Origin: AC-32 sp963766375
GTDB taxonomy: Bacteria > Actinomycetota > Thermoleophilia > Gaiellales > Gaiellaceae
Assembly: GCA_963766375.1 (NCBI GenBank)
Contig: CAVXZG010000007.1
Span: 13,484-77,483 of the forward strand
Reading direction: 5' to 3'
Length of the DNA: 64,000 nucleotides
The translations under genes were made by a program, and so were the position numbers. The notes beneath the pieces are model-generated. The model saw only the letters and a program-made list of their open reading frames with translations, had not been told where the DNA came from and did no database searches. Below are positions 49,114 through 58,186 of this stretch, piece by piece (the first letter of the stretch is position 1; the number at the start of each line of letters is the position of its first letter).

Positions 49114-49987
49114 ATGTTCAGGAACGTGCCTGCAGCCGTCTCGCATTACCGTGCCCTGCTGCTCTCGGCGGCGGCGGCGCTGTATCCACTGATCTTTGCC
49201 ACGTTCCTGCTCGTGGAGAAACCCGGGCTCGGGCTCGGGCATTTCTATTACATCCCGATCGCACTGGTCGCTCTGGCCAACGGGCCTGCGTGGGGCGCCG
49301 GCGCCGGAATCGCGTCGACAGGCCTTCTACACGCTCGGGATCGTGATCAGCCCGCGCCTCCCGACCTACGACGTCCTCACCGCGAGCAGCTCGATCCGCC
49401 TCTTCACCTACACGATGGTCGGCGTCCTCGTCGGCTGGTTTGCACACAACCACCGGGTGCTCGTCGACCGGCTCCGCGTAGCCGCCGAGCGCGACTTCCT
49501 CACCGGCCTCCTCAACACGCGCGCGTTCGACGCCGCTCTCTCAACCCGGCTCGAGCAGGGGAAGCCGTTCGGGCTCGTGCTCGGCGACATGGACAACCTC
49601 AAGGACGTCAACGACACGGAAGGGCACGCGGTCGGCAATGACGTCCTCCGTCGCGCGGGAGAGATCCTCACGAAGGAGCTCGGAGAGCACGACCAGGTCG
49701 CAAGGATCGGCGGCGACGAGTTCGCCGTGATCACCTCCCTGCCGGGCACCGATGCCGTCCGTGCCCTCTGCAGCCGCTTGACCGCCGCTCTCGGCGCAGA
49801 AGGAATGAGCATGAGCTTCGGCTGGGCCGTGTGCCCGCGCGACGGAGACAGCTCCCTGCTGCTCTACCGCGCGGCCGACGAGCGGCTCTATGCGCAGAAG
49901 CTGATCCGGAGCCGCTTCACCGCCGCCGAGGTCGTGAGCATGCCGACCCGGGCCGAGCGGCTTGTGATGCGCTCGAACCTCGGCTGA
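49114..49987 (+). CDS. Membrane diguanylate cyclase (GGDEF; frameshifted)
   Basis: Makes cyclic di-GMP. About 290 residues: an N-terminal membrane part with three to four helices (ALLLSAAAALYPLIFATFLL; then after the shift IRLFTYTMVGVLVGWFAHNH), then the catalytic domain RDFLTGLLNTRAFDAAL with the intact site ARIGGDEFAVI. The classical inhibitory RxxD is not seen before GGDEF. The frame changes near 49320 inside the membrane part. ATG 49114 has CCGGAG upstream. Confidence 0.88.
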
Positions 49988-50005
49988 ACCGAGAGCAGAG
50001 CGCTT

Positions 50006-50392
50006 CTAGCCTTTGCGCTCGATCAGCTCGATGCGATAGCCGTCCGGATCCTGCACGAAACACAGGCGCGAGCCGCCCTCGCGGACCGAGTACGGAGGCT
50101 TCTCCGGCTCGATGCCCTGGCCGGCCAGCCGCTCGAGCGCGCCATCCAGGTCGTCCACGCCCACGGCGATGTGGCCATAGCCCGTGCCGAGGTCGTAGCT
50201 CCGGCCGTCGTGGTTGAACGTCAGCTCGAGCACGGACTCCTGGTCTCCGATCGAGAAGAAGTAGTTCGTCGCCTCGAGCACTCCGTCGCGGACGATGTCG
50301 AAGTCGCCCGCGAACGTGAAGCCGAGAGCCTCGTAGAACCGCCGGCTCCTCTCGGGATCGGTGATCCGGTACATCGTGTGCAGGTAGGCCAC
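50006..50392 (-). CDS. Glyoxalase I-like VOC protein
   Basis: 128 residues close to lactoylglutathione lyase: YLHTMYRITDPERSRRFYEA, ESVLELTFNHDGRSYDLGTG, YGHIAVGVDD and CFVQDPDGYRIELIERKG. The metal ligand set (His5, Glu56-region, His and Glu near the end) is visible. Actinobacteria lack glutathione, so the thiol may be mycothiol or another. GTG 50392 follows TAGGAT by seven bases. Confidence 0.87.
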   Translation of the reverse strand: MAYLHTMYRITDPERSRRFYEALGFTFAGDFDIVRDGVLEATNYFFSIGDQESVLELTFNHDGRSYDLGTGYGHIAVGVDDLDGALERLAGQGIEPEKPPYSVREGGSRLCFVQDPDGYRIELIERKG

Positions 50393-50399
50393 GATCGGA

Positions 50400-50405
50400 A
50401 TCCTA
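50400..50405 (-). promoter_or_regulatory. Putative leaderless -10 element of the glyoxalase-like gene
   Basis: TAGGAT on the minus strand, seven bases before GTG 50392. Confidence 0.45.
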
Positions 50406-50489
50406 CGCCGAGAGGCGTGGACGCCAGGTGCCCTCTACAGGAGCGGTTGATCTAGTCACGCCAACTCATTAGTCTCACTTCAGATTTCT

Positions 50490-51083
50490 TTGGCACAAGT
50501 CCAGACGATTGCGGCACCCGCGGAGAGCGTCACCGAGATCAACGTCGGCGAGCGGTTGCGAGCGATTCGTCATCTCCGCCGCGCGACACTCAAGAGCGTC
50601 GCCGAGCGCGCCGAGTTGAGCGAGAGCTTCCTGAGCCAGGTGGAGCGGGGGAAGGCGAGCGCGAGCATCGCCTCGCTCACGCGCATCGCCGCCGCGTTGG
50701 GCGTCAACGTCGCCGACCTGTTCGAACCGCACAGCTCTCGAGCTCATCCACGGGTTCTGCGGCGCGAGCTGAGGCCGGCGCTCCAGTTCGGCAATCTCGG
50801 CCGCAAGTACCTGCTCACGCCTCGCCCGCTCGAGCACCTCGAGGTGTTCGCTGCGGAGCTCGATCCGGGGGGATCCACGGGCGACGAGCCCTACACGCAC
50901 GGCGATTCCGAAGAGCTCTTCGTTGTCCTCTCTGGACGTGTCCATCTGCAGGTCGGAGAGAGGCTCTACGAGCTCGAGCAAGGAGACAGCATCGACTACC
51001 GGAGCTCGGATCCCCACCGGGTCACGAACGCCGGCGACGAGGTCGCCGAGGTGATCTGGGTGATCAGTCCACCGAGCTACTAG
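50490..51083 (+). CDS. XRE-family regulator with C-terminal cupin domain
   Basis: 197 residues. Helix-turn-helix of the XRE type (GERLRAIRHLRRATLKSVAE, ELSESFLSQVERGKASASIA) and a C-terminal cupin (GDEPYTHGDSEELFVVLSGR, LEQGDSIDYRSSDPHRVTNA). This pair of domains is found in regulators such as PuuR that respond to polyamines. It stands 18 bases upstream of potD, so it probably controls the transporter. The TTG start at 50490 is the only sensible one. Confidence 0.9.
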   Translation: MAQVQTIAAPAESVTEINVGERLRAIRHLRRATLKSVAERAELSESFLSQVERGKASASIASLTRIAAALGVNVADLFEPHSSRAHPRVLRRELRPALQFGNLGRKYLLTPRPLEHLEVFAAELDPGGSTGDEPYTHGDSEELFVVLSGRVHLQVGERLYELEQGDSIDYRSSDPHRVTNAGDEVAEVIWVISPPSY

Positions 51084-51101
51084 CGGCGAAAGGAGAACGA
51101 G

Positions 51102-52217
51102 GTGAGTGACGGCAACGATCTGACGCAGCGGCCGCTCGGCCGTGAGGACTTCCTCAAGCTGGCAGCGGTCGCGGGCGGAGCAGCAGTCCTGGGAGGTCCG
51201 ACCGCGATCGCCGATGCGGCGAGAGCGCGCCTGGCGGCGGAGACCGGTCGGCTCCAGGTCCTCGACTGGGCCGGCTACGGCAACGACGGCGGTCAGTCGA
51301 TGTTCGCGCCGTACGTCAAGAGCCACCCGAACAACAAGCCGCGGTTCACCTACATGACCAGCGAGTCGGACGCGCTCGGGAAGATCCACGCCGGCCTGAA
51401 ACCGGACCTCTTCCGCCCCTACGTGGGCTGGGTCAAGTACTTCGCGACCAGCGGCCTGGTGCAGCCCTGGAACCCGAAGCTGATCCCGAACTTCAAGTAC
51501 CTGAACCCGTTCATGGTCAAGGCCGGCCAGTACAACGGCAAGCAATACGGCATCCCGAACGACTGGGGCTTCGACGCGATCCTCTACCGCAGCGACAAGG
51601 TTCAGCCGAAGGCGAAGTCCTGGGGCCTGCTCTTCGACGAGCGCTACAAGGGGAAGATCGCCTGGTTCGACGACCTCGAGATGCTCGTCATTGCCGGCCT
51701 CTACCTCGGGTTCAAGAACCCGTGGCGGATGAACGACGACCAGCTCAAGCGGGCCCAGAAGCTCCTCATCTCGAAGAAGCACCTCGTCCGCACGAACTGG
51801 TCTTCCGAGACCGCCCTGTGGGAGGCCTTCGGGGGAGGCGACATCTGGATCGCCTACGCGTGGCCCAACGACTGGGTGCAGATGAAGGCGAAGAAACTGA
51901 AGGTCGTCTACATGCGCCCGAAGGAGAAGCCGATCGCCTGGGTGGGCATGTTCATGCTGCTCAAGGGCACCTCGCGCAAGCAGCTCGCGCACGCGTACGT
52001 CAACGCCTGGAGCTCGACGAAGTCGGCGAAGTGGCTCGAGAACAACTACGGCTACGGCCACGCGAACACGCGGGCGCGTCCGAGCTCGAGCGACCTGCTG
52101 CGTGCGCTGCAGCTGACCAACCCGAGAGCCGTCACGGAACCGAACGCGCATCTGGACCGCGACATCCCGCGGCGGGCCGTGTACGCGAGGATGTGGGAGC
52201 AGGTGAAGAGCTCCTGA
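51102..52217 (+). CDS. potD: Polyamine-type ABC transporter substrate-binding protein
   Basis: 371 residues of the PotD/PotF type. The N-terminus GREDFLKLAAVAGGAAVLGG resembles a degenerate twin-arginine or Sec signal. The body has LQVLDWAGYGNDGGQSMFAP, KQYGIPNDWGFDAILYRSDK, LLFDERYKGKIAWFDDLEML and DIWIAYAWPNDWVQMKAK. Ligand (putrescine, spermidine or a related amine) is inferred from family and context. First structural gene of potD-potB-potC. Confidence 0.9.
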   Translation: MSDGNDLTQRPLGREDFLKLAAVAGGAAVLGGPTAIADAARARLAAETGRLQVLDWAGYGNDGGQSMFAPYVKSHPNNKPRFTYMTSESDALGKIHAGLKPDLFRPYVGWVKYFATSGLVQPWNPKLIPNFKYLNPFMVKAGQYNGKQYGIPNDWGFDAILYRSDKVQPKAKSWGLLFDERYKGKIAWFDDLEMLVIAGLYLGFKNPWRMNDDQLKRAQKLLISKKHLVRTNWSSETALWEAFGGGDIWIAYAWPNDWVQMKAKKLKVVYMRPKEKPIAWVGMFMLLKGTSRKQLAHAYVNAWSSTKSAKWLENNYGYGHANTRARPSSSDLLRALQLTNPRAVTEPNAHLDRDIPRRAVYARMWEQVKSS

Positions 52218-52239
52218 CGAGGGCTCGCTAAGGCGACCG

Positions 52240-53154
52240 TTGGCAGTCGAGGCCGAAGCCGGGGCCTCGCCCGAGCCGCGCCGGGGCAGGCGGTTCCGCG
52301 TCGACCTGACGACGCCGAGCCTGCTCGGCCTGCCGCTGGCGTGGCTCGCGGTGTTCTTCCTCGTGCCGATCGCGATCGTCGCCGCCTACAGCGTCGGCGA
52401 GCTCTCGCTCGAGCCGGGACCGCACGCGTTCACGCTGACGGCGTGGCACGACTTCCTGCACAGCTCCATCTACCTCAAGCTCTTCTGGAAGTCCGTGAAG
52501 ATGTCGCTGATCGTCTCGACGATCGTCGTGCTGCTCGCCTACCCGCTCGCGTACTACCTCGCGCTCTCGGCCACGAAGCGCAAGTACGTCCTCCTCCTTC
52601 TCCTGATCGCGCCGTTTCTGACGAGCTATCTGCTCCGCGTCCTCGCCTGGAAGGTGATCCTCGGCAACCAGGGCGTAATCAACAGCTTCCTGTTCTGGAC
52701 GGGGCTTCGCTCCCCGGATCATCCGCTCTCGCAGCTCCTCTACAGCAGATCCGCCGTCATGATCGTCCTCGCCTACATCTGGCTGCCGTTCGTCGCCCTG
52801 CCGATCTTCGTCTCGCTCGAGAGCCTCGACCGGCGGCTGCTCGAGGCGGCGACCGACCTGGGCGCCAGCCGCTGGATGGCCTTCCGCCGGGTGACGCTGC
52901 CGCTCTCTCTTCCCGGTGTCGTTGCTGCCTTCCTCTTCGTCTTCATCCCGACGCTCGGCGAGTTCGTCACGCCCTCGCTCGTCGGAGGTGCAAGCGGCTA
53001 CATGTACGGGAACCAGATCGTCGACCTGTTCGTGGCGGGCTTCCCGGACTGGCAGACGGGCTCGGTGCTCGCGCTCTTCCTCCTCGGCGTCGTCGCAGTT
53101 CTCACCTTGGTCTTCGCGCGCTTCCTCCAAGAGCGGCAGGCAACGGCGGGCTGA
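52240..53154 (+). CDS. potB: ABC transporter permease (PotB-like)
   Basis: 304 residues, six membrane helices. FFLVPIAIVAAYSVGELSLE at the start and the EAA loop LLEAATDLGASRWMAFRRVT that contacts the ATPase. Starts with TTG 52240, 22 bases after potD; its stop overlaps the potC ATG. Confidence 0.92.
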   Translation: MAVEAEAGASPEPRRGRRFRVDLTTPSLLGLPLAWLAVFFLVPIAIVAAYSVGELSLEPGPHAFTLTAWHDFLHSSIYLKLFWKSVKMSLIVSTIVVLLAYPLAYYLALSATKRKYVLLLLLIAPFLTSYLLRVLAWKVILGNQGVINSFLFWTGLRSPDHPLSQLLYSRSAVMIVLAYIWLPFVALPIFVSLESLDRRLLEAATDLGASRWMAFRRVTLPLSLPGVVAAFLFVFIPTLGEFVTPSLVGGASGYMYGNQIVDLFVAGFPDWQTGSVLALFLLGVVAVLTLVFARFLQERQATAG

Positions 53155-53969
53155 TGGACGTCGCGCTCTCCAGGAGCGGCGCCTGGGTGCTGAGGGTCTT
53201 CTTCGTCCTCGTCGTCGCGTTTCTGTACGCGCCGATCGTGCTTCTCGTGATCTTCTCCTTCAACGACTCGCAGCTGCCGTCGTTTCCGCTGAGCGGGTTC
53301 ACCCTGCACTGGTACCGCCAGTTCCTCACCAACGCCGACCTGAAGGCGGCCTTGGAGACCAGCGCGATCATCGCGGCGATCTCGAGCGTCGGCGCCGTGC
53401 TGCTCGGGATCCTCGCGTCGATTGCGCTCGTTCGGCGCCGCTTCACGGGCAAGGCGCCCGTCTCCGCGCTGCTCCTGAGCCCGCTCGTCATTCCCTACGT
53501 GGTGTTCGGGATCTCGCTGCTGCTCTTCTTCCACGCCGCGGGCATCCCCCGGTCGATCCTCACGGTCGTGATCGGGCACGTCGTCATCAGCCTCCCCTAC
53601 ACGATCCTCGTCCTGATGCCCCGGCTCCAGCAGATCGACGTCTCGCTCGAGGAGGCTGCCTACGATCTCGGGGCGAGCAGGCTACGGACGTTCCGCTCCA
53701 TCACGATGCCGCTGCTCCTGCCGGCCATTCTGTCCGCTTTCTTGATCGCGTTCACGACCTCGTTCGACGAGTACGCGGTCGCCTCGTTCGTGGTCGGGCC
53801 GAAGGTGACGTTCCCGATCTACCTCTACTCGGCGCTCCGGTTCCCGAACCAGCTGCCCCAGGTGATCGCCGTGGCAGTAGTCGTGATCACGGTCTCTCTC
53901 ATCGTCGTGGTAGGCGCCGAGGTCGGGCGGCGGTTCGCCGAACGGCGGCTCGGAGCAGTCGAGAGCTAG
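53154..53969 (+). CDS. potC: ABC transporter permease (PotC-like)
   Basis: 271 residues, six membrane helices; FNDSQLPSFPLSGFTLHWYR, then the EAA loop SLEEAAYDLGASRLRTFRSI and TTSFDEYAVASFVVGPKVTF. ATG 53154 overlaps the potB stop (TGATG). It ends 4 bases inside the convergent potA gene. Confidence 0.93.
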   Translation: MDVALSRSGAWVLRVFFVLVVAFLYAPIVLLVIFSFNDSQLPSFPLSGFTLHWYRQFLTNADLKAALETSAIIAAISSVGAVLLGILASIALVRRRFTGKAPVSALLLSPLVIPYVVFGISLLLFFHAAGIPRSILTVVIGHVVISLPYTILVLMPRLQQIDVSLEEAAYDLGASRLRTFRSITMPLLLPAILSAFLIAFTTSFDEYAVASFVVGPKVTFPIYLYSALRFPNQLPQVIAVAVVVITVSLIVVVGAEVGRRFAERRLGAVES

Positions 53970-55081
53970 GCGACCGCGAGCGAAGCTTCGCCGAGCAGCG
54001 ACGCATGCTCCGGCGCCCAGTGGAGTGCGACCCGCGACCCGGCGTCGAGCCCGCCCAGAGACTCGTCGGCGAGCCTGTGTGAGATCACGCGGCCGGCCCG
54101 GGTCTCGACGTGAAACTGGGTGTACATCCCGAGGAACACGATCTCGGCAATCGTCCCCTCCAGCCGTGACTCCCCTTCCGGTGCCGCATCGTCATCGACA
54201 GGCTCGAGCTGCACCTGCTCCGGACGGACGGCGACGCGGACGGCATCGCCTCTCCGCGTGTTCGGCCCGACCGCGACGATGACCCGCTCGCCCTCGCCGA
54301 GGCGCGTCACCGCGTACTCGCCGACGACCTCGTCCACGGTCAGCTCGAGCACGCTCAGCGAGCCGATGAAGTCGGCCACGAACGCCGTCTCCGGACGCTC
54401 GTAGATCTCGCGCGGGCTACCGACCTGCTCGACGCGCCCGCCGTTCATGACTGCGATTCGGTCGGACATCGCAAGTGCCTCTTCCTGGTCGTGCGTCACG
54501 TACACAAACGTCGTGCCCAGGTCGTGCTGAATCGCCTTCAGCTGCAACTGCATCTGCTTGCGAAGCTTGACGTCCAGGGCCCCGAGGGGCTCGTCGAGGA
54601 GAAGGGCCGCCGGCCGGTTGACGAGCGCCCGCGCCAGCGCGACGCGCTGTTGCTGGCCGCCCGAGAGCTGCCGCGGCTTCCGCCGCTCGTACCCCTCGAG
54701 CTCGACGATTCGCAGCATCTCGCGCACGCGCCCGTCGTGCTCGCGGCGCGGAACGCGCTTCACCTTGAGCCCGAAGGCGACGTTGTCGTAGATCGACATG
54801 TGCGGGAAGAGGGCGTACTGCTGGAAGACCATGTTCACCGGGCGGCGGTTCGAGAAGAGCGTCGTCACGTCCTGCCCCTCGAGGACGATGCGCCCCTCGT
54901 CGGGTGCCTCGAAGCCCGCAATCATCCGCAGCGTCGTCGTCTTGCCACAGCCGCTCGGACCGAGCAGCGAGAAGAACTCGCCCTCGTGGATCGCGAGGGT
55001 GACGTCGTCCACGGCCAGGTGCTTGCCGAAACGCTTGCTGACACCTTCCAGCGCGATCGCCGCGCTTCGATCCTCTGGCAT
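53966..55081 (-). CDS. potA: Polyamine-type ABC transporter ATPase
   Basis: 371 residues: Walker A GPSGCGKTTT, Q loop VFQQYALFPHMS, signature LSGGQQQRVALARAL, Walker B LLLDEPLGALD, switch His in VTHDQEE, and a C-terminal TOBE-type domain (VRVAVRPEQVQLEP, FLGMYTQFHVETRAG). It is encoded opposite to potDBC and convergent with them, unusual since pot operons are normally unidirectional. A 38-residue gene lies 12 bases upstream on the same strand. Confidence 0.94.
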   Translation of the reverse strand: MPEDRSAAIALEGVSKRFGKHLAVDDVTLAIHEGEFFSLLGPSGCGKTTTLRMIAGFEAPDEGRIVLEGQDVTTLFSNRRPVNMVFQQYALFPHMSIYDNVAFGLKVKRVPRREHDGRVREMLRIVELEGYERRKPRQLSGGQQQRVALARALVNRPAALLLDEPLGALDVKLRKQMQLQLKAIQHDLGTTFVYVTHDQEEALAMSDRIAVMNGGRVEQVGSPREIYERPETAFVADFIGSLSVLELTVDEVVGEYAVTRLGEGERVIVAVGPNTRRGDAVRVAVRPEQVQLEPVDDDAAPEGESRLEGTIAEIVFLGMYTQFHVETRAGRVISHRLADESLGGLDAGSRVALHWAPEHASLLGEASLAVA

Positions 55082-55093
55082 GGGGTCTGGACT

Positions 55094-55210
55094 CTAGGGA
55101 GCGTCTCGCTCGAGCAGGATTTCGTACGACTCGACGGAGACGCGACGCATGTTGCCGTCGTCGGGCGGGCTCATCGCCTCGAACTCGACGACTCGGATGT
55201 ACTCGGCCAT
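55094..55210 (-). CDS. 38-residue small protein upstream of potA
   Basis: Frame of 38 codons: MAEYIRVVEFEAMSPPDDG, then NMRRVSVESYEILLERDAP. Start ATG 55210 is preceded by the strong GAAGGAGGAGAG, better than most genes here. Same strand as potA, 12 bases from it. Acidic, no membrane segment. I do not recognise it. Good translation signal and position favour a real gene. Confidence 0.5.
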   Translation of the reverse strand: MAEYIRVVEFEAMSPPDDGNMRRVSVESYEILLERDAP

Positions 55211-55251
55211 GGCTCTCCTCCTTCTCCGGGGCCTTCCGTTGAGGAGCCTAG

Positions 55252-56925
55252 TCAGACTCGCGACTTCACGTGAGCCGCGATCCGCTCGGCGTCGAGGGGC
55301 AGCACCGCCAGCTCGGGCGGCGGACGACGAACGAAGCCGTTGACGAGCAGCAGGTCTTCGGCCTGGTCGGGCGTGAGCGGAGCCTCGGACCGCCCGCCGG
55401 CGGAGTGACAGAGGGACAGCCCGGCCTCGATCTCGATCCTCACGCCCCCTCCCGGCGGGAGCGGGCGAACGGCGCGGACTGCGCCGCCGGAGACAAAGAA
55501 CGCCTTCCGCCAACCCGGCTCGACCGCGGGGGCGATCAGGCAGACCTCCAGGCCGCGCAACCGTTCGAGCCGGCGGAGGCGGTCGACGACGTGCTCGAGC
55601 GCCTCGATGCGATCCCGCAACCGGGCAGCCTCCTCGAAGCGGAGGCTCTCGGCCAGGTGCGACAGACGTGCTCGGAGGCGGGGCAGCGGCCCTCCCAGGA
55701 GGAGGCGTTCGAGCTCTTCGTCCGAGCTCGCGGAGAGCGCGCGTGCGGCCAGGGACGCTCGCCGGTGACTCGGGATCGGCCCGAGGTGCGTCGCCGTCTT
55801 GGTGGCCACGAATTCCTCTCCCCGGCGCTTCAGGTAGATGCCGTGTTCCCTCCTGCGGCTGCGCGAATTGGCCGGCGGCTGGAGCTCACGGATCAGCCGG
55901 AGCTCCTCGAGGGCCGCCTCGAGCTCGGAGCCCAGCACGCGCCACTCGACCCGCTCGAGCGCCAGCAGGGCCGCCTCGACCGACGGCCGTTGCCGCTCGC
56001 TGCGGAAGTAGGAGCGAAGGCGAGCGCGCAGATCCCTGGCCCGCCCGACGTAGAGCACCTGCTCGTGACGGTCGTGGAAGAGGTAGACGCCGGGCCGGCT
56101 GGGCGCACCCTGCACGAGGGAGCGCTTGTCGTAGACGCGACGTTTGCGCGGTGCGGCGAGCGCGCGCAGGTGCGAGAGCCGCCTCGCTCCCAGCTCCTGG
56201 GCGAGGCCGATCAGGTGGACCAGCACCTCGGCCGTCGCCTCGGCGTCTGGAAGGGCACGGTGACAGGGTCTGGTCGGGACGCCGAAGAAGTCGGCGAGCG
56301 AGGCGAGGCCGACGCGGCGCCGGCGGCCCTCGAGCACGCGCCGCGCGAGCGCAGCCGTGCACAGAGGCGGCTCGGCGAGGCGCCGATCGTGCGAGAGGAG
56401 CAGCTGTCGCTCGAGGAAGCGCTGGTCGAAGCGGGCGTTGTGCGCAACGAGGAGCGAATCGCCCGCGAAGGCGAGAAAGCGGCCGAGCACGGTCGAAACG
56501 GGAGGTGCGCGCCTCAGCTCCTGCTCGCGCAGGCCGGTGAGGCGGGCCACCGGACCGGGGAGCTCCACCCCCGGATTCACGAGCGACTGAAAGGAGTCGA
56601 CCGGCTCGAGCGCCCGCACTCGCACGGCGCCGAACTCGCAGATGCGGTCGCGAGCTGCCGAGAGGCCGGTGGTCTCCAGGTCGAAGACGACGAACTCGGC
56701 CTCCTCGAGCAACGGATCCACGTGCCCTCCAGTGAGGGAGACCGTGGCGCCCGCGCAGACGAGCCGGCTGTCACCGGCGGTGACGTCGGCGAGGAGCGAA
56801 CACGCGAGGCCATCGGAGATCGACGAGGTGGCGAAAAGCGACCGAGCCGCCTCGACCGCCGTCAGAGGCCCGCGCTCCTCGAGCGTGTCCACGAGCCGGT
56901 CGAGCGCATCGAGTGCGAGTTGCAC
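55252..56925 (-). CDS. DnaQ-type exonuclease fused to GIY-YIG (UvrC-like) nuclease, SOS-controlled
   Basis: 557 residues. About 70 N-terminal residues, then a DEDDh exonuclease (Asp82/Glu84 in VVFDLETTGL, Asp167 in NARFDQRF, His222 and Asp227 in CHRALPDAEAT), then a GIY-YIG nuclease (PGVYLFHDRHEQVLYVGRAR, about residues 278-360) and a UvrB-binding UVR motif (LAESLRFEEAARLRDRIEAL, about 435-455). This matches the actinobacterial DnaQ-UvrC/Cho fusion class. Start GTG 56925. A LexA box lies 15 bases upstream. Confidence 0.92.
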   Translation of the reverse strand: MQLALDALDRLVDTLEERGPLTAVEAARSLFATSSISDGLACSLLADVTAGDSRLVCAGATVSLTGGHVDPLLEEAEFVVFDLETTGLSAARDRICEFGAVRVRALEPVDSFQSLVNPGVELPGPVARLTGLREQELRRAPPVSTVLGRFLAFAGDSLLVAHNARFDQRFLERQLLLSHDRRLAEPPLCTAALARRVLEGRRRRVGLASLADFFGVPTRPCHRALPDAEATAEVLVHLIGLAQELGARRLSHLRALAAPRKRRVYDKRSLVQGAPSRPGVYLFHDRHEQVLYVGRARDLRARLRSYFRSERQRPSVEAALLALERVEWRVLGSELEAALEELRLIRELQPPANSRSRRREHGIYLKRRGEEFVATKTATHLGPIPSHRRASLAARALSASSDEELERLLLGGPLPRLRARLSHLAESLRFEEAARLRDRIEALEHVVDRLRRLERLRGLEVCLIAPAVEPGWRKAFFVSGGAVRAVRPLPPGGGVRIEIEAGLSLCHSAGGRSEAPLTPDQAEDLLLVNGFVRRPPPELAVLPLDAERIAAHVKSRV

Positions 56926-56935
56926 CCATCAGATG

Positions 56936-56957
56936 AAAGCGAACATATGTTCGCTTT
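56936..56957. promoter_or_regulatory. LexA (SOS) box of the DnaQ-GIY-YIG gene, extended 22-bp palindrome
   Basis: The core CGAACATATGTTCG (56940-56953) matches the LexA consensus and is a perfect palindrome, extended by AAAG and CTTT to 22 bases of perfect symmetry. Confidence 0.9.
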
Positions 56958-56973
56958 TCAAGTCCTGACCCGG

Positions 56974-58162
56974 CTAGTCGGGGAGCAGTGGCATCGCCAG
57001 ACCTTGGCCTCCGGCCGAGGAGCACGGCCCGAGTGACGGCCGTCGACCCAAAGCGCAGCCTCACCTCGTCGAGCGCGGCGTCGAGCGCATCGCTGCCGTG
57101 CGGGTCGAACGGCAGCCTGAGCTGGATGGCGCGGCCGTCGTCGAGGTTCGTGACCGCGATTCCGACGAGTGTCAAGCCGCGCTGCTCGATCAGCGGCGCG
57201 GCGACCGCGAGCAGCCCTCTTGCGGCCGCCAGGATCTCGTGCGTGCTCGCGGTCGGATGCGGCAGCGTGTGCGAGCGGCTCGCCCGGGAGAAGTCGTCGA
57301 AGCGCAGACGGAGCACGACGGTGCGGCCGACTCGACCCGCAGTTCGCATCCGGCGCGTGACGCGGTCGACGAGTGCCACGAGTGACGTGTCGATCTCGGC
57401 GAACGCCGTCGGCGAGCGACCGAGGGCGCGTTGCGCCCCGATCGAGCGCCGGCGGCGGCGACTCTGCACCGGCCGTGGATCTCGGTTGTGGGCGAGCGCG
57501 TGGAGGTGCCGGCCCGACGCCCGCCCGAGCAGCGATACCAGCGCCGTCTCGGCGAACTCGGCGACCTGACCAACGGTGGTGATCCCGAGCGCGTGGAGCT
57601 TCGTCGCGGTCACGGGGCCGACGCCCCAGAGCCGCTCGACCGGCAGCGGGTGCAGGAAGGCGCGCTCACCGTGAGGCGGCACCAGGAGCAGGCCGTCGGG
57701 CTTGGCCACCCCGCTGGCGACCTTCGCCAGGAACTTCGTCCTCGCGATCCCGACCGTGATCGGCAGACCGACCCGTTCGCGGACGTCACGACGTAGGCGC
57801 GTGGCGATCTCGGTGGGAGTACCCGAGAGCCGCCGGACCCCGCGAACGTCGAGGAACGCCTCGTCGATCGACAGACCCTCGACGACGGGGGAGGTGTCGT
57901 CGAAGACTCGGTAGACGGCCCTGCTCGCCTCGGTGTAGGCGGACATGCGGGGCTCGACGACGACCGCGCGCGGGCACAGCCGCCGGGCTCGAGCGACGCT
58001 CATCGCCGTCCGGACGCCGTGCGCCTTCGCCTCGTAGCTGGCGGCGAGCACGACCCAGGCTCCGACGATCACGGGCCGCCCACGAAGGCGAGGATCGTCG
58101 CGCTGCTCGACGGCCGCGAAGAACGCGTCCACGTCTGCGTGCAGAACCGTCGCTTCCCACAC
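56974..58162 (-). CDS. dinB: DNA polymerase IV (DinB), SOS-controlled (frameshifted at the C-terminus)
   Basis: Y-family translesion polymerase of about 395 residues. Catalytic acids Asp10 in LHADVDAFFA, Asp100 and Glu101 in SIDEAF; finger/palm motifs AASYEAKAHGVRTAMSVARA, GIARTKFLAKVASG and LWGVGPVTATKLHALGI; little-finger domain to the end. The last ~12 residues change frame near 57000; the corrected end is GLAMPLLPD, a beta-clamp-binding-like tail, with stop at 56974-56976. Uncorrected, the frame would run through the neighbouring LexA box. Start GTG 58162 abuts its own LexA box. Confidence 0.93.
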
Positions 58163-58175
58163 GAACGTATGTTCG
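58162..58175. promoter_or_regulatory. LexA (SOS) box of dinB
   Basis: CGAACGTATGTTCG, matching the box at lexA and at the DnaQ-GIY-YIG gene. It directly abuts the proposed dinB GTG start, so LexA would block transcription start. Confidence 0.88.
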
Positions 58176-58186
58176 CACAGGTCGCC

